Below, piece by piece: positions 1 through 10,826 of a stretch of DNA of 64,000 bases. The notes below the pieces were generated by a model. It saw nothing but the letters and a program-made list of their open reading frames with translations. It searched no databases and was not told where the DNA came from. Made by a program: the position numbers and the translations under genes. Each line of letters starts with the position of its first letter. Position 1 is the first letter of the stretch. This stretch comes from Isoetes taiwanensis (lineage: Eukaryota; Streptophyta; Lycopodiopsida; Isoetales; Isoetaceae), in contig JAJEKV010000074.1 of the NCBI GenBank assembly GCA_021234155.1, positions 2,549,789 to 2,613,788 of the forward strand, read 5' to 3'.

Positions 1-1164
1 ACATCGCTCTTGGGTGAGAGAGTAAAATTCGTGCTATATTCAGGATCAATATAGCCTGTTGAGCCCATGATATTATTTGTCATGGTGGTTTCAAACTCTG
101 TATCATTTATATGTCCCATTTTTGACAGACCAAAATCAGCAATTTTGACAATAAAATCAGTGCCGAAAAGGATATTTTCCGGCTTCACATCCAGGTGAAT
201 AATTGGAGGGTTGGCTCCATGGTGCAAGTAATCCAATGCTAAAGCAGTTTGGTAGGCAATCCGCATGCGACGGCTCCAATTTGTGAGGGTCTTCTCGTAA
301 TGGAGTTGTCTTCTCAGGTTTCCGTGTTCCATATACTCAAACAACAGTATATGTTCGCCTGCTCAAGCAATGAAATTTAGAATAAAAATACTTTCCAATT
401 CTAATATATGTAACTAGCTAGCGGTATGGAAATCACTTGCCTTGTTGGTCGGAATAGCCAAAGAACTCCACAATATGGCGATGGCGGACCCTTTCAAGGA
501 GTCGGACTTCATCATAGAAGATCGAATGTGGCATTTTCTGATCATGGCGTTCCTTTTTAACTGCAACTTGAAACCCATCTCGCATAATCCCGCGGTATAC
601 AATACTAAAACCACCTTTTCCGATAATGTTATCCCCAGAGAAATTATCAGTCATTTTTCTCACTTCTGCAAGAGAATATTTCCTCAAGTGGCCCCTGTTG
701 TTTCTGGCTTCCATAGCTCGTTTATGCACTTTATACCTTGCAAATCCAATCATAAAACAAGCCGCAAGCACTACTACCACTGCTATGCAGCTCGGAACAA
801 CAATATGAAAGATTGTTACATGTTTATGCTTGGAATTGGATTTGGAAGAGCATTCTGAAGCTCCCGTTTTTGGATTGTCGCCACATACGCCTTTGTTGCA
901 GGTTAAAGTTCCGTCGCAATACCCATATACTCCAGTGCAATTGTAGCCGCATCCATGGTGTGGCGTGTCTCCTGCTTGCTCTTTGCTTGTGCTGCCCGAA
1001 CTGCATATTGGCATTGAGGCATTCAGATTATCTTTGCATATTCCCTGACTGCTGCAAATTAAACCTTTTATGCATTTGCTACTAGTTGTGCACGATGAAT
1101 TGCATCCTCCACCTGTGTTAGAGACTAGAATAGGGATCAACAACCCCAAAATCCTCGATGCCAT
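1..1164 (-). CDS. RLK1: receptor-like kinase with Cys-rich ectodomain (3' end outside window)
   Basis: This is a membrane receptor kinase. Exon 1 (1164-441) gives an ATG, a signal peptide (residues 1-17), two Cys-rich modules (about 21-46 and 72-97), a transmembrane helix (about 121-143) and the kinase N-lobe. The N-lobe has the Gly loop GKGGFSIV (182-189), Lys203 in VAVK and a candidate helix-C Glu219. A short intron (440-359) joins it to exon 2 (358-1), which reads GEHILLFEYM, then HLDVKPEN, ADFGLSK and GYIDPEY. Arg of HRD is replaced by Leu, so it is a non-RD kinase. The donor is GC (AAG|GCAAGT) and the acceptor is CAG. The ORF breaks off at the window edge before the kinase ends. It is the only RLK1 copy here with a downstream kinase exon. 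The ligand is unknown, and the ectodomain is not one I can assign to a named RLK class. Confidence 0.85.
359..440 (-). other. GC-AG intron of RLK1
   Basis: On the minus strand the exon ends ...GACCAACAAG and is followed by GCAAGT; the other end is TTGAGCAG followed by GCGAACATA. Splicing gives an uninterrupted GYSDQQGEHILLFEYM kinase stretch at the usual place between the N-lobe and the hinge. The intron is 82 bp. The GC donor is followed by AAGT, typical for the minor GC-AG class. Confidence 0.75.
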
Positions 1165-2440
1165 ATTGCATACAAATAAAATTTTACCTATAGCACATTT
1201 GTTAAACTTTCCAAATCATATATAGCAACTTCAAGAAAGAGCTATGAAACAACACGAAGAAGTTATACGCGGGATCTCCAAGACTAGTAGAAGATTTTAT
1301 TTTTAAAATTAAAAAAAAGGACTAGTGGGTTGACTTACTTGAAGTCCTGAACAATTAGACTTTTGGAAATTGGAAGCCACCTTCCACCTTTCTTCAATCA
1401 TTAAGAATAGAAATCCCCAACCCAGGCTAGAAGACAAACGACTTTTGCAAGACGACAAATCCCCACATGCAAGATAAAGTATGACACAATTTATTAAAGT
1501 CTTTTTCTTCTTAAATAGGTACTACCTAATTAGAAAATGCAAAGACAACATACGGTATGAGAAAACACCAAGACCTTAGTGGTTATGCCATCCATTGATT
1601 TATTAGTAAAATCATTGTTGAGAAATGCTTGTTATTAGAATTATGATAAAGATATTGTGACTCTAAAAAGAATATGCCTAGAGCAACTTAAAAGAAAACA
1701 CTATAGACTAAGAAAAACTATTCATCCCTTTGCACATGCTTTCCCTAGCTAGTCTCCAAGATTGACATAAGTATGCAAAACTTGTAATGTGTCTAGTGGA
1801 AGCCAAAAGTTAGTGAAAACAATCCAAAGACGTTGTAGAATGGTTTTTATCATCCTACAATGTTTAATCTAGCCTTAAGTCCATCACTAGAGAGTCAACG
1901 TACATAAAGGCTCAAACCAACCCGCTTCATCCATTTCACTTCCATTTTTGACGTAAACCCACACAATGTTATTGATATTGATATTGGTGCTTCTTCTCGT
2001 TACTTGGAGAGTGGAAGGAAAACTTTCAATGCACATATAAGGTTTTCATCGAATATAATGGATAACCAAACGCATAAAATGGAGGGCAATCTGTTGCAGA
2101 TGCTTTGCCATATTTTAGTTGTGGTTGTTTATGACAGACGACTTTTTTTGAATTTTATTCAAAAATGGAAAAAAAAAAAAAAAAAAAAAAAAAAGCATTT
2201 CCACTTCAAAATGTACATTAAACCATAGGTCAAAATGACGGAATACCAAATTCTTGATATTCCATGCACAACACAAACAACAAATTTTCAATTTTTTTTT
2301 CTTCTATGCTCCCATTATCCGTCAAATTTCCTTTCCTTGTCCTCTCTCTGCTCCAATCGCCTTTTCCTTGTTGTGATAAAGAGAGACCTTAATGGCTGTT
2401 TTACGATCGACCATTTTGAAGAGCCCATCAATGTAGACCA
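1165..2440. promoter_or_regulatory. RLK1 upstream region, no gene seen
   Basis: This AT-rich sequence lies upstream of the minus-strand RLK1 start. I see no convincing coding sequence. It holds a homopolymer A tract near 2166-2194 whose length differs among the three copies (compare 22721-22744 and 56046-56067). No core promoter can be fixed by eye. The same sequence is at 21715-23000 and 55042-56330. Confidence 0.4.
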
Positions 2441-2537
2441 TGGTTTCGGGTCAAGCAGAGCTGCTTGTAGTTTAATCAATCAACCTCCAATCCAGCTGCA
2501 ATTATTCCTAGGTCCAAGTCGGGCCCCTTAAGACTCT

Positions 2538-2855
2538 TCTGGCGAACTGCCAATCAAATCTGAGAATTGTCCTTTGTGCTTGTCTTTCTGCTTGGAATCC
2601 CCGCCTGCATTGTTGAATCACCACACAGTCTGTCGATTCAGCTTGTAAAAGATTCTAGGTTATGCCAATTCAACCTATTGAAAACTCTGTTGTTTCTTCC
2701 CATTGTGCTATACATTGCTTCTAACCACCTGATACTTTGATGTATTGCCAAAGTCGACTCTCGAGCGATCTCTACAAATTGTACATGATCTCGCAAATGT
2801 GGCCGATCACTCCTTTCCTCCTTCTTAATCAAATCGGATGTCTGCACCTGTTAAA
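2538..2855 (-). other. Unrecognised coding-like remnant, copy 1
   Basis: On the minus strand an open stretch includes SDLIKKEERSDRPHLRDHVQ and SIRWLEAMYSTMGRNNRVF. It is preceded, across stops, by EVFIGALAAMKEPDRPF. Basic and amphipathic composition and conservation in three copies suggest an old coding region. No ATG opens it, and I do not recognise the family. A retroelement ORF is possible given the neighbours. Confidence 0.3.
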
Positions 2856-2867
2856 ATGGCCTGTCGG

Positions 2868-3040
2868 GTTCCTTCATAGCTGCCAAAGCTCCAATGAATA
2901 CCTCTGCTTAGTGGTTCCCAGCAGGGCATCATCTATCTCGAACCCATCTGTTCCTTCATAGCTGCCAAAGCTCCAATGAATACCTCTGCTTGGTGGTTCC
3001 CAGCAGGGCATCATCTATCTCGAACCCATCTGTTCCTTCT
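2868..3040. repeat. 82-bp tandem duplication, copy 1
   Basis: Two adjacent near-identical 82-bp copies start at GTTCCTTCATAGCTGCC (2868 and 2950). The same duplication is present at 23430-23600 and 56757-56930, so it predates the segmental array. It falls in the 5' part of the minus-strand remnant next to it. Confidence 0.85.
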
Positions 3041-3488
3041 GGAAATTTGAGCTCCCAAAAACCTGCAAAAGCGACAACTAGGGGTATCTTAAGGGCTTTT
3101 GGCCCGTTCCATGCTTTTTCTTCTACACTTCGATCCCCTTTAAATAATCTAAAGGCCTTGTCTATTTTTAAGGCACCTTAACATTCAATGATTTGGCAAA
3201 AAAATACATGCATAAAAATCTCCTATTATGATTTAAACTTTTTCTCTCCAACCAAAATTTTGTAAAAAGCATTTACAAACTTTATGGGATTTGTTGTTAT
3301 TTTAGGTGAAAAAAGAATAAAAAATCCAAAAAACATTGGCAAATTCAAAATAACACATAAACCATTAATTACATTCGAAATATAAGTATTTGATATAATA
3401 TTAAATACATACTAAATATAAGTACGTGATATTTATTTTTACTATACACAAATCCATAAACAACCACAACTAAAAAGTTCAATTTTTT

Positions 3489-3758
3489 TTACCTCCATGC
3501 TCCTGTTGTCACAAGCTTATCCTTTAAGGTTTTGCACCAGAAGGATCTCACCCAGTTCATTTTTGCCCTAAACACACGTGGCCCCTGCACTAATACTCTC
3601 ACTCGTTCATCTTCAATCGCTGTTAAACATTCCTCTAGGATGTCAAAAGTGTTGCACAATGAAACTTGAAGATCATAGATATTCTTTGCTGTGTGCTTTA
3701 CGATTTCAGTTGTATAAAAAAATAAACTATTCTCCATCCCTAGAACATTTTGCAACAT
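3489..3758 (-). other. Conserved minus-strand open stretch (89 codons), copy 1
   Basis: This open frame contains ENSLFFYTTEIVKHTAKNIY and NWVRSFWCKTLKDKLVTTG and ends at a possible splice donor (CATGGAG|GTAAAA). It is identical in copy 2 (24049-24318) and damaged in copy 3 (57380-57650). I do not recognise a domain. It could be an exon of a decayed gene or chance; identity between copies mainly reflects recent duplication. Confidence 0.25.
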
Positions 3759-3850
3759 GTTTAGACACAGATGCAGCTACAAGATTTTTTACGGATACAA
3801 TGTGCATTCGGAACCCCAGAGCTTTTACAATACATCGATTGGATGCACAT

Positions 3851-4115
3851 AGACCAGGCTGACCACGCCATCTCTTGATACAGTTTTTGGCGTCAGAGGA
3901 TATGTTATTTGAGCTACAGCATGGGAGTCACCTTAAGGGTACCCAGTTCGTTGTGCAAGAGGACCTCCCCCCATTTCAGTTAATCAGGCGACATGAGGAG
4001 CTACGTAAGGTTCGTCAAGCGAGGCTTCAAAAGAAATGGGCATTGTATCGAGGGGCAGCAACATTTATTTTTGACAAGTGGCCTCAAAACCCCTGGTGGA
4101 TTACTTTTAGTTGTT
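3851..4115 (+). mobile_element. LINE ORF1-like fragment, copy 1
   Basis: The plus-strand translation reads PRHLLIQFLASEDMLFELQ, then LKGTQFVVQEDLPPFQL and RRHEELRKVRQARLQKKW. The order (an I-x-F strand, LKGT, then a V-x-EDLPP motif, then a basic RRxELRxxxxAR helix) matches the conserved core of L1-type ORF1 proteins, which bind LINE RNA. Only about 85 residues are open and no start is present, so it is a fragment. It lies on the opposite strand to the LINE at 5455-7840 and is not part of that copy. Confidence 0.5.
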
Positions 4116-5454
4116 CTCCTCTTCATGTGTGGCTTTTCCTTTCTTTATCTCTTATTTTATGATCTCATAGAGCTTAGTCCCTGAGTCTTGTTTTATTTGG
4201 GCTTATGTCCTTTCTTGAGTTTCGTCCCATAAGCTTGGGGAGCTTTATCTAAAATATAGAAGACCTTTTAGAAGGCCTTTGTCTACTTTTGATTGCACCT
4301 TTTCGTTGTTTATAAAGCATGCGATGTTGTGGTGGCCTTCTAAGAAATAAGTGGTTTTCGTCTATTTTGTAGGAGACCTTATTTTTTCTTTATCTTTAAT
4401 GATTTAGATATTTTTTTTGTTCTAACGATGGTTTGCCACACCTGTTTTTTTTATTGTGATAATTTCTTTTTTTTTATTAAAACTAGTTTTCAATAAAAAA
4501 AAGTTTGAAAAAAGCATTTGCAAATGTAATTGCTTTTGCAGCAATATTGGACATCCTATAAGATTTCAAAGAAAAAAATACTAACACATCTAAACAATAC
4601 AATCTTACATCATGGTAGACTAAAGAATTCAGTCATGAGATACACGCTTTCCTCTTCAGTTCTTTGGTCATGACAAGGGTCTCTTGCATTTTTCTCTTCA
4701 CTTCGGCCATGCTGGGCCTTTCTTCTCTGCTTTCATTCACACATATTAATCCCAACTCCCACATCTCCCCAAATTCTTCCCATTTCACAGAATCCCTTAG
4801 ACATGGATCTAGCAAATCCCTAGTATTTCCAGATTGTCTCGGGGCCCAACTGGCCAAGAATTCATTCCCTTGCATTTCATTTTTGTCAATCATTGCCCTT
4901 TTTCCAGAAATAAGCTCCAAAAGCAGCACACCAAAGCTATACACATCGCTTTTGGGAGACATGGTCTTTGTTTTCCTTATTTGTGGATCCATATAACCTT
5001 TTGAGCCCACCATATTTTCTGCACCTGTTGTTTCGAAGACCATAGCGTCTTTCTCGCCCATTTTAGAGAGGCCGAAATCCGAGATCTTTGCTCCAAAATT
5101 GGCATCCAGTAGCACATTCTCGGGTTTCAAATCCATGTGAACAATTGGAGGGTTAGCTCCATTATGCAGATACTCGAGCCCACATGCGATCTGAAAGGCA
5201 ATACGCATACGCACTTGCCAATTCATGGGTGATTCCTGATCGTGGAGTTGCTTTCGCAGGTTTCCATTACACATATACTCAAACAAGAGTATGTGTTCTT
5301 CGGAAAAAAAAAAAATCAGGCTTATGAAACAAAGCAAAAATAAGCCTGAAACAAAGCAAAAATAAGTAGCTAGGAGAGACAAGTTAAAAACTTACCCTGA
5401 TCACAAGAATAAGTATGGAGGAAAGATAAGTTTTTAGTTAAAAACTTACCCTTG

Positions 5455-7840
5455 TGATTAATAATAATAATAATATATTAATCACGCCATTAAAGACCCT
5501 TAGGTCCAACTGGCGACAAAGTACATCGAGAGTTTTATTTATGAACTATTCAAAGGCACCACTTGCCTCAAGGGTGCTCATGTTGTCATATAATTCCATA
5601 ATTTCTGCTCTTTCTTTCCACACCATCTTGATGTATGAGCTGAGTTTATTGTATGGGACATTCCAGAGATCTTTCAAGCTTGTGCAGGTCTATATCAAAA
5701 TTGGTTCTAATGCTCTCATATCTTTGGGCATTCTAAGAAAGTGTCTTGGTTCGGTTTCTATCTTAGGATCCAGCAACCTGGGACAAGACCTTTGATGTCG
5801 TGGTGTGCCATACCAACGAAGAAGAAGTCGTGAAAGAGATCATAACTTCGGCAAGGTCTACTAATGTTAGATGTCAAATATGGCTGCTCCACATAAGTAG
5901 ACAGGGTCACATATTTCAGCCCTATAAAATTGTTGTTTCACACTAGTATCCACCCACAACAAGTTCAATACACCCACAATGACTTTTTCCCTTACCTCTT
6001 TCAATTTTTCTTGAAGAAGGCCATGGCGGGCAGCTAAGATGCCAACTTTCAGCCCGCTTGCATACTTGGTAGTACCACCCTTTGCTCTCGAGCATAAGAT
6101 AGCTTTGCACCTGGAGGAGGCGGTCTTTTGAGAAGCTCTTCACCACGATTGATATATGTGATTGTACAACAAAGGGCTTCAATCTCTAAAGGAAGCAATC
6201 CCGCTTACGCTAGCATAATCTGATAAGCGTTTGAGACTTTACTCCAAGTTCTTCCATCAAATATCTCTTACGCACTTTTTCAATGGATGCCCGGCTTTGC
6301 TTGGATAGCCCGGTCCCCATCTTGGGCACCCAGTATAGGACTACGGGTTTCACCATTCTGACATAAAGAAGTCTCCTAGTTTCCCAATGCCACAAATTAT
6401 TAGTCACGACATGAATGAAACATGCTATATAATGCTCTAAGCCCCCCGGAAGCACGCTTTGAGGCAGCCTTCTTCCAATTGTAATTGTCCGAGACCTCAA
6501 TACCTAGATATTTGTAATCGGATACTTGTTCAATAGCTTTGTCTCTCCTACCAAAAGCTGAATTTTTCTCGTGTGCCCAAGACCATTATTTTGGATTTTG
6601 AAGCGTTGATGGTCATTCTTTTATGAGTACAAAACTCATGTAAAACATCTAGGTGTCTTTGGAGTCCCTCACCGCCTTAGAAATCAGCACTATATCATCT
6701 GCAAATAGGAGGACTTGGATCGGGTAGCATCCCAACCGAAATAACTCCCCCAATCTAGCAAGCCCGTTCTCTACCTCATCAATGTATAATCCAAATAATG
6801 TTGGCGGCGAGGGGCGACCCTTCACTCCAATTGTGCTTAAGATCTTCTCTTCTCCCTCAAAGGGAAAGGAAAGTTCTATCGGGGACTTGCCTATATAGAC
6901 ATGCTAACGCTTGTCCGAGTTCTAAGGGAACTTCTATAATTTCGAAGTCCGGCTTCTAAATGCGCCTCTGTCTACTCACAAATGCTTTAGCAAGATCATT
7001 AAAAGCCATGAACCTCCGGTTGCCAAAGCCCTTTGCACCTTCAGCTATGACACGGAGGGACACTAGGTGGTCAAGTGTTGAGTGTCCACGTGTGAAGCCA
7101 GCTTGACCATAAGCCCGCACATCATTTACATCAGCCCACTCTGAAATCTTTTTTTCAAGCATTGCTGCGAATATTTTTGAAAAAACAGAACTAATCAAGA
7201 TAGTTCTATAATTGCGTATGTCATCTTTGTCGCCGGCTTTAAAGATTGGAATTACTCTGCTCAAGTACCAATCTGCGGGGGAGGGTAGAAGCATGAAAAG
7301 GGTGGGCAAAAAGCGCCCGATTTTTTTACATTTCTGATTCAAAATGTAAAGGTATTCAAGTCTAGTGTACAAATTCAAACTGTAAGGTACATGTTTGATC
7401 GATTGAGGAAAGTTCACAATGTGTGCCAAGATTTCGGGAGAATTTAGTATAATTATGGAGAATATTGGACGTCAACCACCTTTATTCATGATAGGCAACT
7501 CCATGTAAAATTCAAAATGTACATTACAAATACTTTAACCCAGTTCAATTTTTTTACATTAATATACAAAAAAAAATCAATCACCCTTTTATGCTTCTAC
7601 CCAGGAAATTCTCCATTTATTAGAGAATTATTGCATAGGTCCAATAGTCTTTCATGTGTTGCATCACCCCCCATTTAATGAGCTCTGATGAGAGACCTGT
7701 AACATCAAAAGCCTTGCCATTCTGGAGTCCGTGTAATGCTTGCTTAAGATCGGATATAGAAAATAGTGATGCAGAGCTTTTGGGATCTAATGTCATGTTA
7801 GCGCTGGATCTGGGACATGATATAATTCCGACATGATTAT
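5455..7840 (-). mobile_element. 5'-truncated LINE (ORF2 reverse transcriptase) in RLK2 intron, copy 1
   Basis: On the minus strand the element starts inside the reverse transcriptase domain (LQNGKAFDVTGLSSELIKWG), continues with SRVIPIFKAGDKDDIRNYR and GQAGFTRGHSTLDHLVSLR, and ends in a Cys/His region and an ATT-rich tail (about 5485-5455). Endonuclease and upstream parts are missing, the usual outcome of incomplete target-primed reverse transcription. Copy 1 has many frame breaks between 5700 and 6960; copy 2 is open there. The element lies in the sense orientation within the intron. A 0.3-kb MITE sits inside it. Confidence 0.85.
7283..7602. mobile_element. GGGTA-type MITE in the LINE, copy 1
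   Basis: The inverted ends are GGGTAGAAGCATGAAA... and (reverse complement of the right end) GGGTAGAAGCATAAAAGGGT. Read on the LINE strand the element is flanked by TCCT on both sides (plus strand AGGA at 7603-7606; the left copy is altered to GGGA here but is AGGA in copies 2 and 3). Removing the element and one TCCT restores LINE codons GEF-P-ADWYLSRV, which proves the boundaries. There is no coding capacity. Confidence 0.88.
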
Positions 7841-8831
7841 AAGAATACAAGAATAAAGAATAAGTAAGTAAGACAAGTTCAAAACTTACCTTTCTCATCA
7901 CAAAAGCCCAAAAAATTTACTATAAACCAGTGTTGAACACGAGCAAGAATTTGGATCTCTGATTTGAAGATGTGAAAGGGCAACGGTTTGTCATTCCGTT
8001 GCCGTTTGCAAGGTAGACATCTCCAAATCCGCCATGTCCGATGAGATTGTCACCGGAAAAATTATCAGTCATGCGTTTCACTTCGGCTAGGCCATATCTG
8101 GAAGCAAATGATTTACGCCCAATTTCTCTGCGATGCCGCCTCCAAACCAAAAACTGAGTTCCCACAATTAATATAACTACAGCAGCAGTAACAGCTACTC
8201 CAATTAAGAGGGCCCTCTTTTTGGAGCTGCCAGATGCACAGACTTTGGCGTACTGCGGATTATCAGAGCAGATGCCGTTGATGCAGAGCAGATTGGGCTT
8301 GCAGTATCCATCCGAACCGGAGCAATCCGCCCCGCACCATGGGCTTGCATCCGATTCCGAGCCATCGGCCGGGGAGGGCGCAGGAGATAATTGAGTGCAA
8401 AAATGGGTGCCTTCGGCCGGATCGTCTGTGCATTTGGCCCTGTTGCATCGCTATTTAGCACTCAGGTTTGGACCTAAATTTGAGCAATCCGCCTCAGATT
8501 TGCAAGAAACGACCAACTCTATTCATGGGTCTCTAGACATCTTCGTGAGAAAGCCCCTTTGGATTGGAGTTTGCCTCGGGTAAATTATTGCCGACTACTG
8601 CAAAATTTTGTCAATTTTATCCAATGTAATTCTTGTTTTCACTTCTTGGCTGCTTAGCCTTGATATCTTGCAATTGATTTTTTTCCATTTGGTGGGGTTT
8701 TGGTGCTTGCGGATTTCCTTTTGGCGTTTTGTGCACAAAGATTTCATTATAACTTGATTTAGGTTCCAAGTGTTTGTGAAGTTCCGCCACCGCTTCCAAC
8801 GATACTGCCAAAGTATACATGTATGGTGTAG

Positions 8832-8982
8832 ATAACGCCCTGGCCTGAGGGCGTTACTGGAAAAAAATTTGAGGGCCATGTGGCCATGGCCAAATGGCGA
8901 GGGTGTGCGCGGGCTTACGCCCGTTATTTTGGCCATGGCAACCCCAAAAATTTTTCATGTAACGCCTCGAGGGCGGCTATCA
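8832..8982. repeat. GC-rich palindrome/foldback, copy 1 (degraded)
   Basis: This is a damaged version of the palindrome seen clearly at 29387-29550. The left arm ATAACGCCCTGGCC is intact; the central arms and right end have several losses. Confidence 0.6.
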
Positions 8983-9504
8983 GCCTTTAACTGCTCTGGG
9001 TTCGAGGTTTGCTAAACGGGTTCTTCCGCTGAAAGTAGTGGACGCCGAATGGAGTCGCCCCGCGGGGTCATGAAATGAAGAAGAGTTTTGCGTAATGATG
9101 CTTTGCGTAATGCCGCCGGATTAACCTTCTTGAGCTTTCGTTTCGTTTTCTTGCGGGGTCGCTGAAGAAGCCCGAAGCCCCAACCATGCGAGAATGCCGC
9201 TTTTCTTGGATTAATCTTTTATGGATTAATCTTATGGCCTGAGAAGGTCGGAAGCTGGGTATGGCAGCGGCTAACCGCCCCTAAGCATGGGCTATGGTTG
9301 GAAGCAGGGGCTCTTCTGGCGAGTCATCTGATACTATCACCAGAATACTCTAGGATATTATAGGCATTCACTGTAATACTCTAGGGCGTTATGCGAGAGG
9401 CAGCAAAAAACTTGGGCCGGTGGAGTGTTATTAACAGGTAACAACACTCTGATGAACGGCTGAGATATGATCTGAGCCTGTAAACACGAGAACCAGGGCG
9501 TTAA
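8983..9504. other. Non-coding GC-rich stretch, copy 1
   Basis: I see no gene here. The equivalents are 29551-30067 and 62866-63382. The three copies disagree at many small indels, nearly all near CAG/CTG, more than anywhere else in the unit. It includes the phrase CACCGTAATACTCTAGG repeated about 55 bp apart. Confidence 0.4.
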
Positions 9505-9508
9505 GGTT

Positions 9509-9768
9509 GGGTAATTGCATAGAAGGGTGTCTCATATTTCTTGTATAATGTAATAAACATGTAGAAAGGGTTAGTGTAGTTAGGGAGGGGGGAATAGGTT
9601 TGCATGACTTCCCTATACCATGACGTTCTACATGACGTTAGGTTCTACATATTGTTTACATTAAATGTAAGAAATGGGCTCTGCATTTGCCTTACATCTG
9701 CCTACATATTGCCTATGTAAATGTAAAATATGGGCCTATTTTGTATCCACCCTTTCGTGCAATTACCC
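9509..9768. mobile_element. GGGTA-type MITE 2, copy 1
   Basis: The 260-bp element has inverted ends GGGTAATTGCATAGAAGGGT and GGGTAATTGCACGAAAGGGT, flanked by GGTT at 9505-9508 and 9769-9772. Ends resemble those of the LINE-borne MITE (GGGTA, then AAGGGTG). The interior is AT-rich and non-coding. Confidence 0.85.
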
Positions 9769-9772
9769 GGTT

Positions 9773-10558
9773 TTTTTCTTTTTACGTGCATGAATTATCT
9801 AAATGGATCTCGGCTAATTCCTTGAGGTTTCTAAGCTAATTTCACATTCAACATCCAAGTATTTGAATTTGCCCTTCTTTCACAATTCAACTGACTCTGC
9901 AAAGCCTTCTTTTACAAAGCCTTCGTTTTGATTGCATATTTTCTTTCAAGGAGTCACCATATGATGTTGCGACATCCTGAGGTGAAATCTACAACATGGT
10001 GGGTTTGAAAGTTTTAATGGTTGTCTCATTTCTAGTGGAGCTTGGTAAGCCTTGCTTAGAATTCTTTAACCCTTTTGACATTTTGCAGGCCTATAACTAT
10101 GGGATAGGCATCATCTGCTACATTGTGAACATCAATTCGAAGAAAGAAGAGATTAATTTGAAGACATAGCTATCATATGGTGGAAAAAGCTATTAGCTGA
10201 GCAAGGATTGAATATGAAAGAAGGGTGATAGAAGAGAATAAAATCAAAGTAGAATAGCTTTTCTTCCATGATCCATGAGAAGTTGGGAATAGAACCATTT
10301 AGGACTTATACTTAACTGTTTAGATTTGACAACATCGTAGAAATAAAGTGCATTTTGTAGCAAATCGAGCTTGGTAATATACAATGTACTTATATAGGAA
10401 ACTATCTATTTTGTAGCAAAAATGCAAGGATTTGTGGAAGGATGATTTGTGATTATGAATAACAATCTGATTTGGAAAACTTTTAAACATGATAGATTAC
10501 GTTATTAATGTCCATTCTTATGGTATGGGCATGTGAAGGACATCAACACATTGATGTG
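9773..10558. other. Intergenic, copy 1, weak ORFs only
   Basis: AT-rich. A plus-strand open stretch at about 9960-10170 (contains MVGLKVLMVVSFLVELGKPC) is mildly hydrophobic and is open longer in copy 2 (30498-30740). I do not recognise it and would not call it a gene. Equivalents: 30341-31129 and 63651-64000. Confidence 0.3.
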
Positions 10559-10622
10559 TCCTGTATAGCACTGCAATCTCTGGCTATTTCATTCTTAACA
10601 ACCTCCCAAATTCCAGTCCATC

Positions 10623-10826
10623 CTATATTTTGTGGCAATCAAAACAACCACTATTTGAAGTATCAAGCACAATAACATGCTTTTTATTAATCCAACATGG
10701 CAGTATATGAGGTATTTCTACCAAGCAGCTATAATGGAAACTTTGATCAATTGAGCATTCAATACAAAGGGCTTTTTCATCGATTGAGCACTCAATAAAA
10801 AGGACACCCATCCACATCAATAGCAT
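10623..10826 (-). other. Small conserved ORF of unknown status, copy 1
   Basis: A 67-codon frame with two CSIDxxxLCIECSIDQ-like halves (IECSIDEKALCIECSIDQSF). It is unchanged in copy 2 (38631-38834). There is no domain, no clear promoter and no known relative that I can name, and it may be chance. Confidence 0.2.

Larger units (their letters stand above)
4633..8515 (-). pseudogene. RLK2: second Cys-rich receptor kinase, LINE in its intron, copy 1
   Basis: Exon 1 (about 8515-7889) encodes a Cys-rich ectodomain (CKSEADC, CNRAKC, and a five-Cys module in WCGADCSGSDGYCKPNLLC), a transmembrane helix (LLIGVAVTAAVVILIVGTQF) and the N-lobe GHGGFGDVYL. Exon 2 (about 5307-4633) encodes the hinge, [20 protein letters not shown] and the C-lobe, ending KACIS-stop. 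Two lesions are shared by all three copies: an in-frame TAG at 8453-8451 in the ectodomain, and loss of about 11 codons between VYLA and KRQRND with a frame change, which removes the beta2/beta3 region. The intron donor after FCDEK (AAAG|GTAAGT) and the exon 2 acceptor are still present, and the LINE lies between them. No signal peptide or ATG is identified. It is a non-RD type (HMD). Confidence 0.75.

Noticed and set aside
442-1085. Plus-strand open frames opposite RLK1 exon 1
   Set aside because: They are antisense shadows of the receptor coding sequence, with no codon or domain support of their own.
9361-9480. Bacterial or organellar insertion because of locally higher GC
   Set aside because: No bacterial genes, ribosome sites or organelle genes are visible; the GC-rich patches are small repeat blocks inside the nuclear array.
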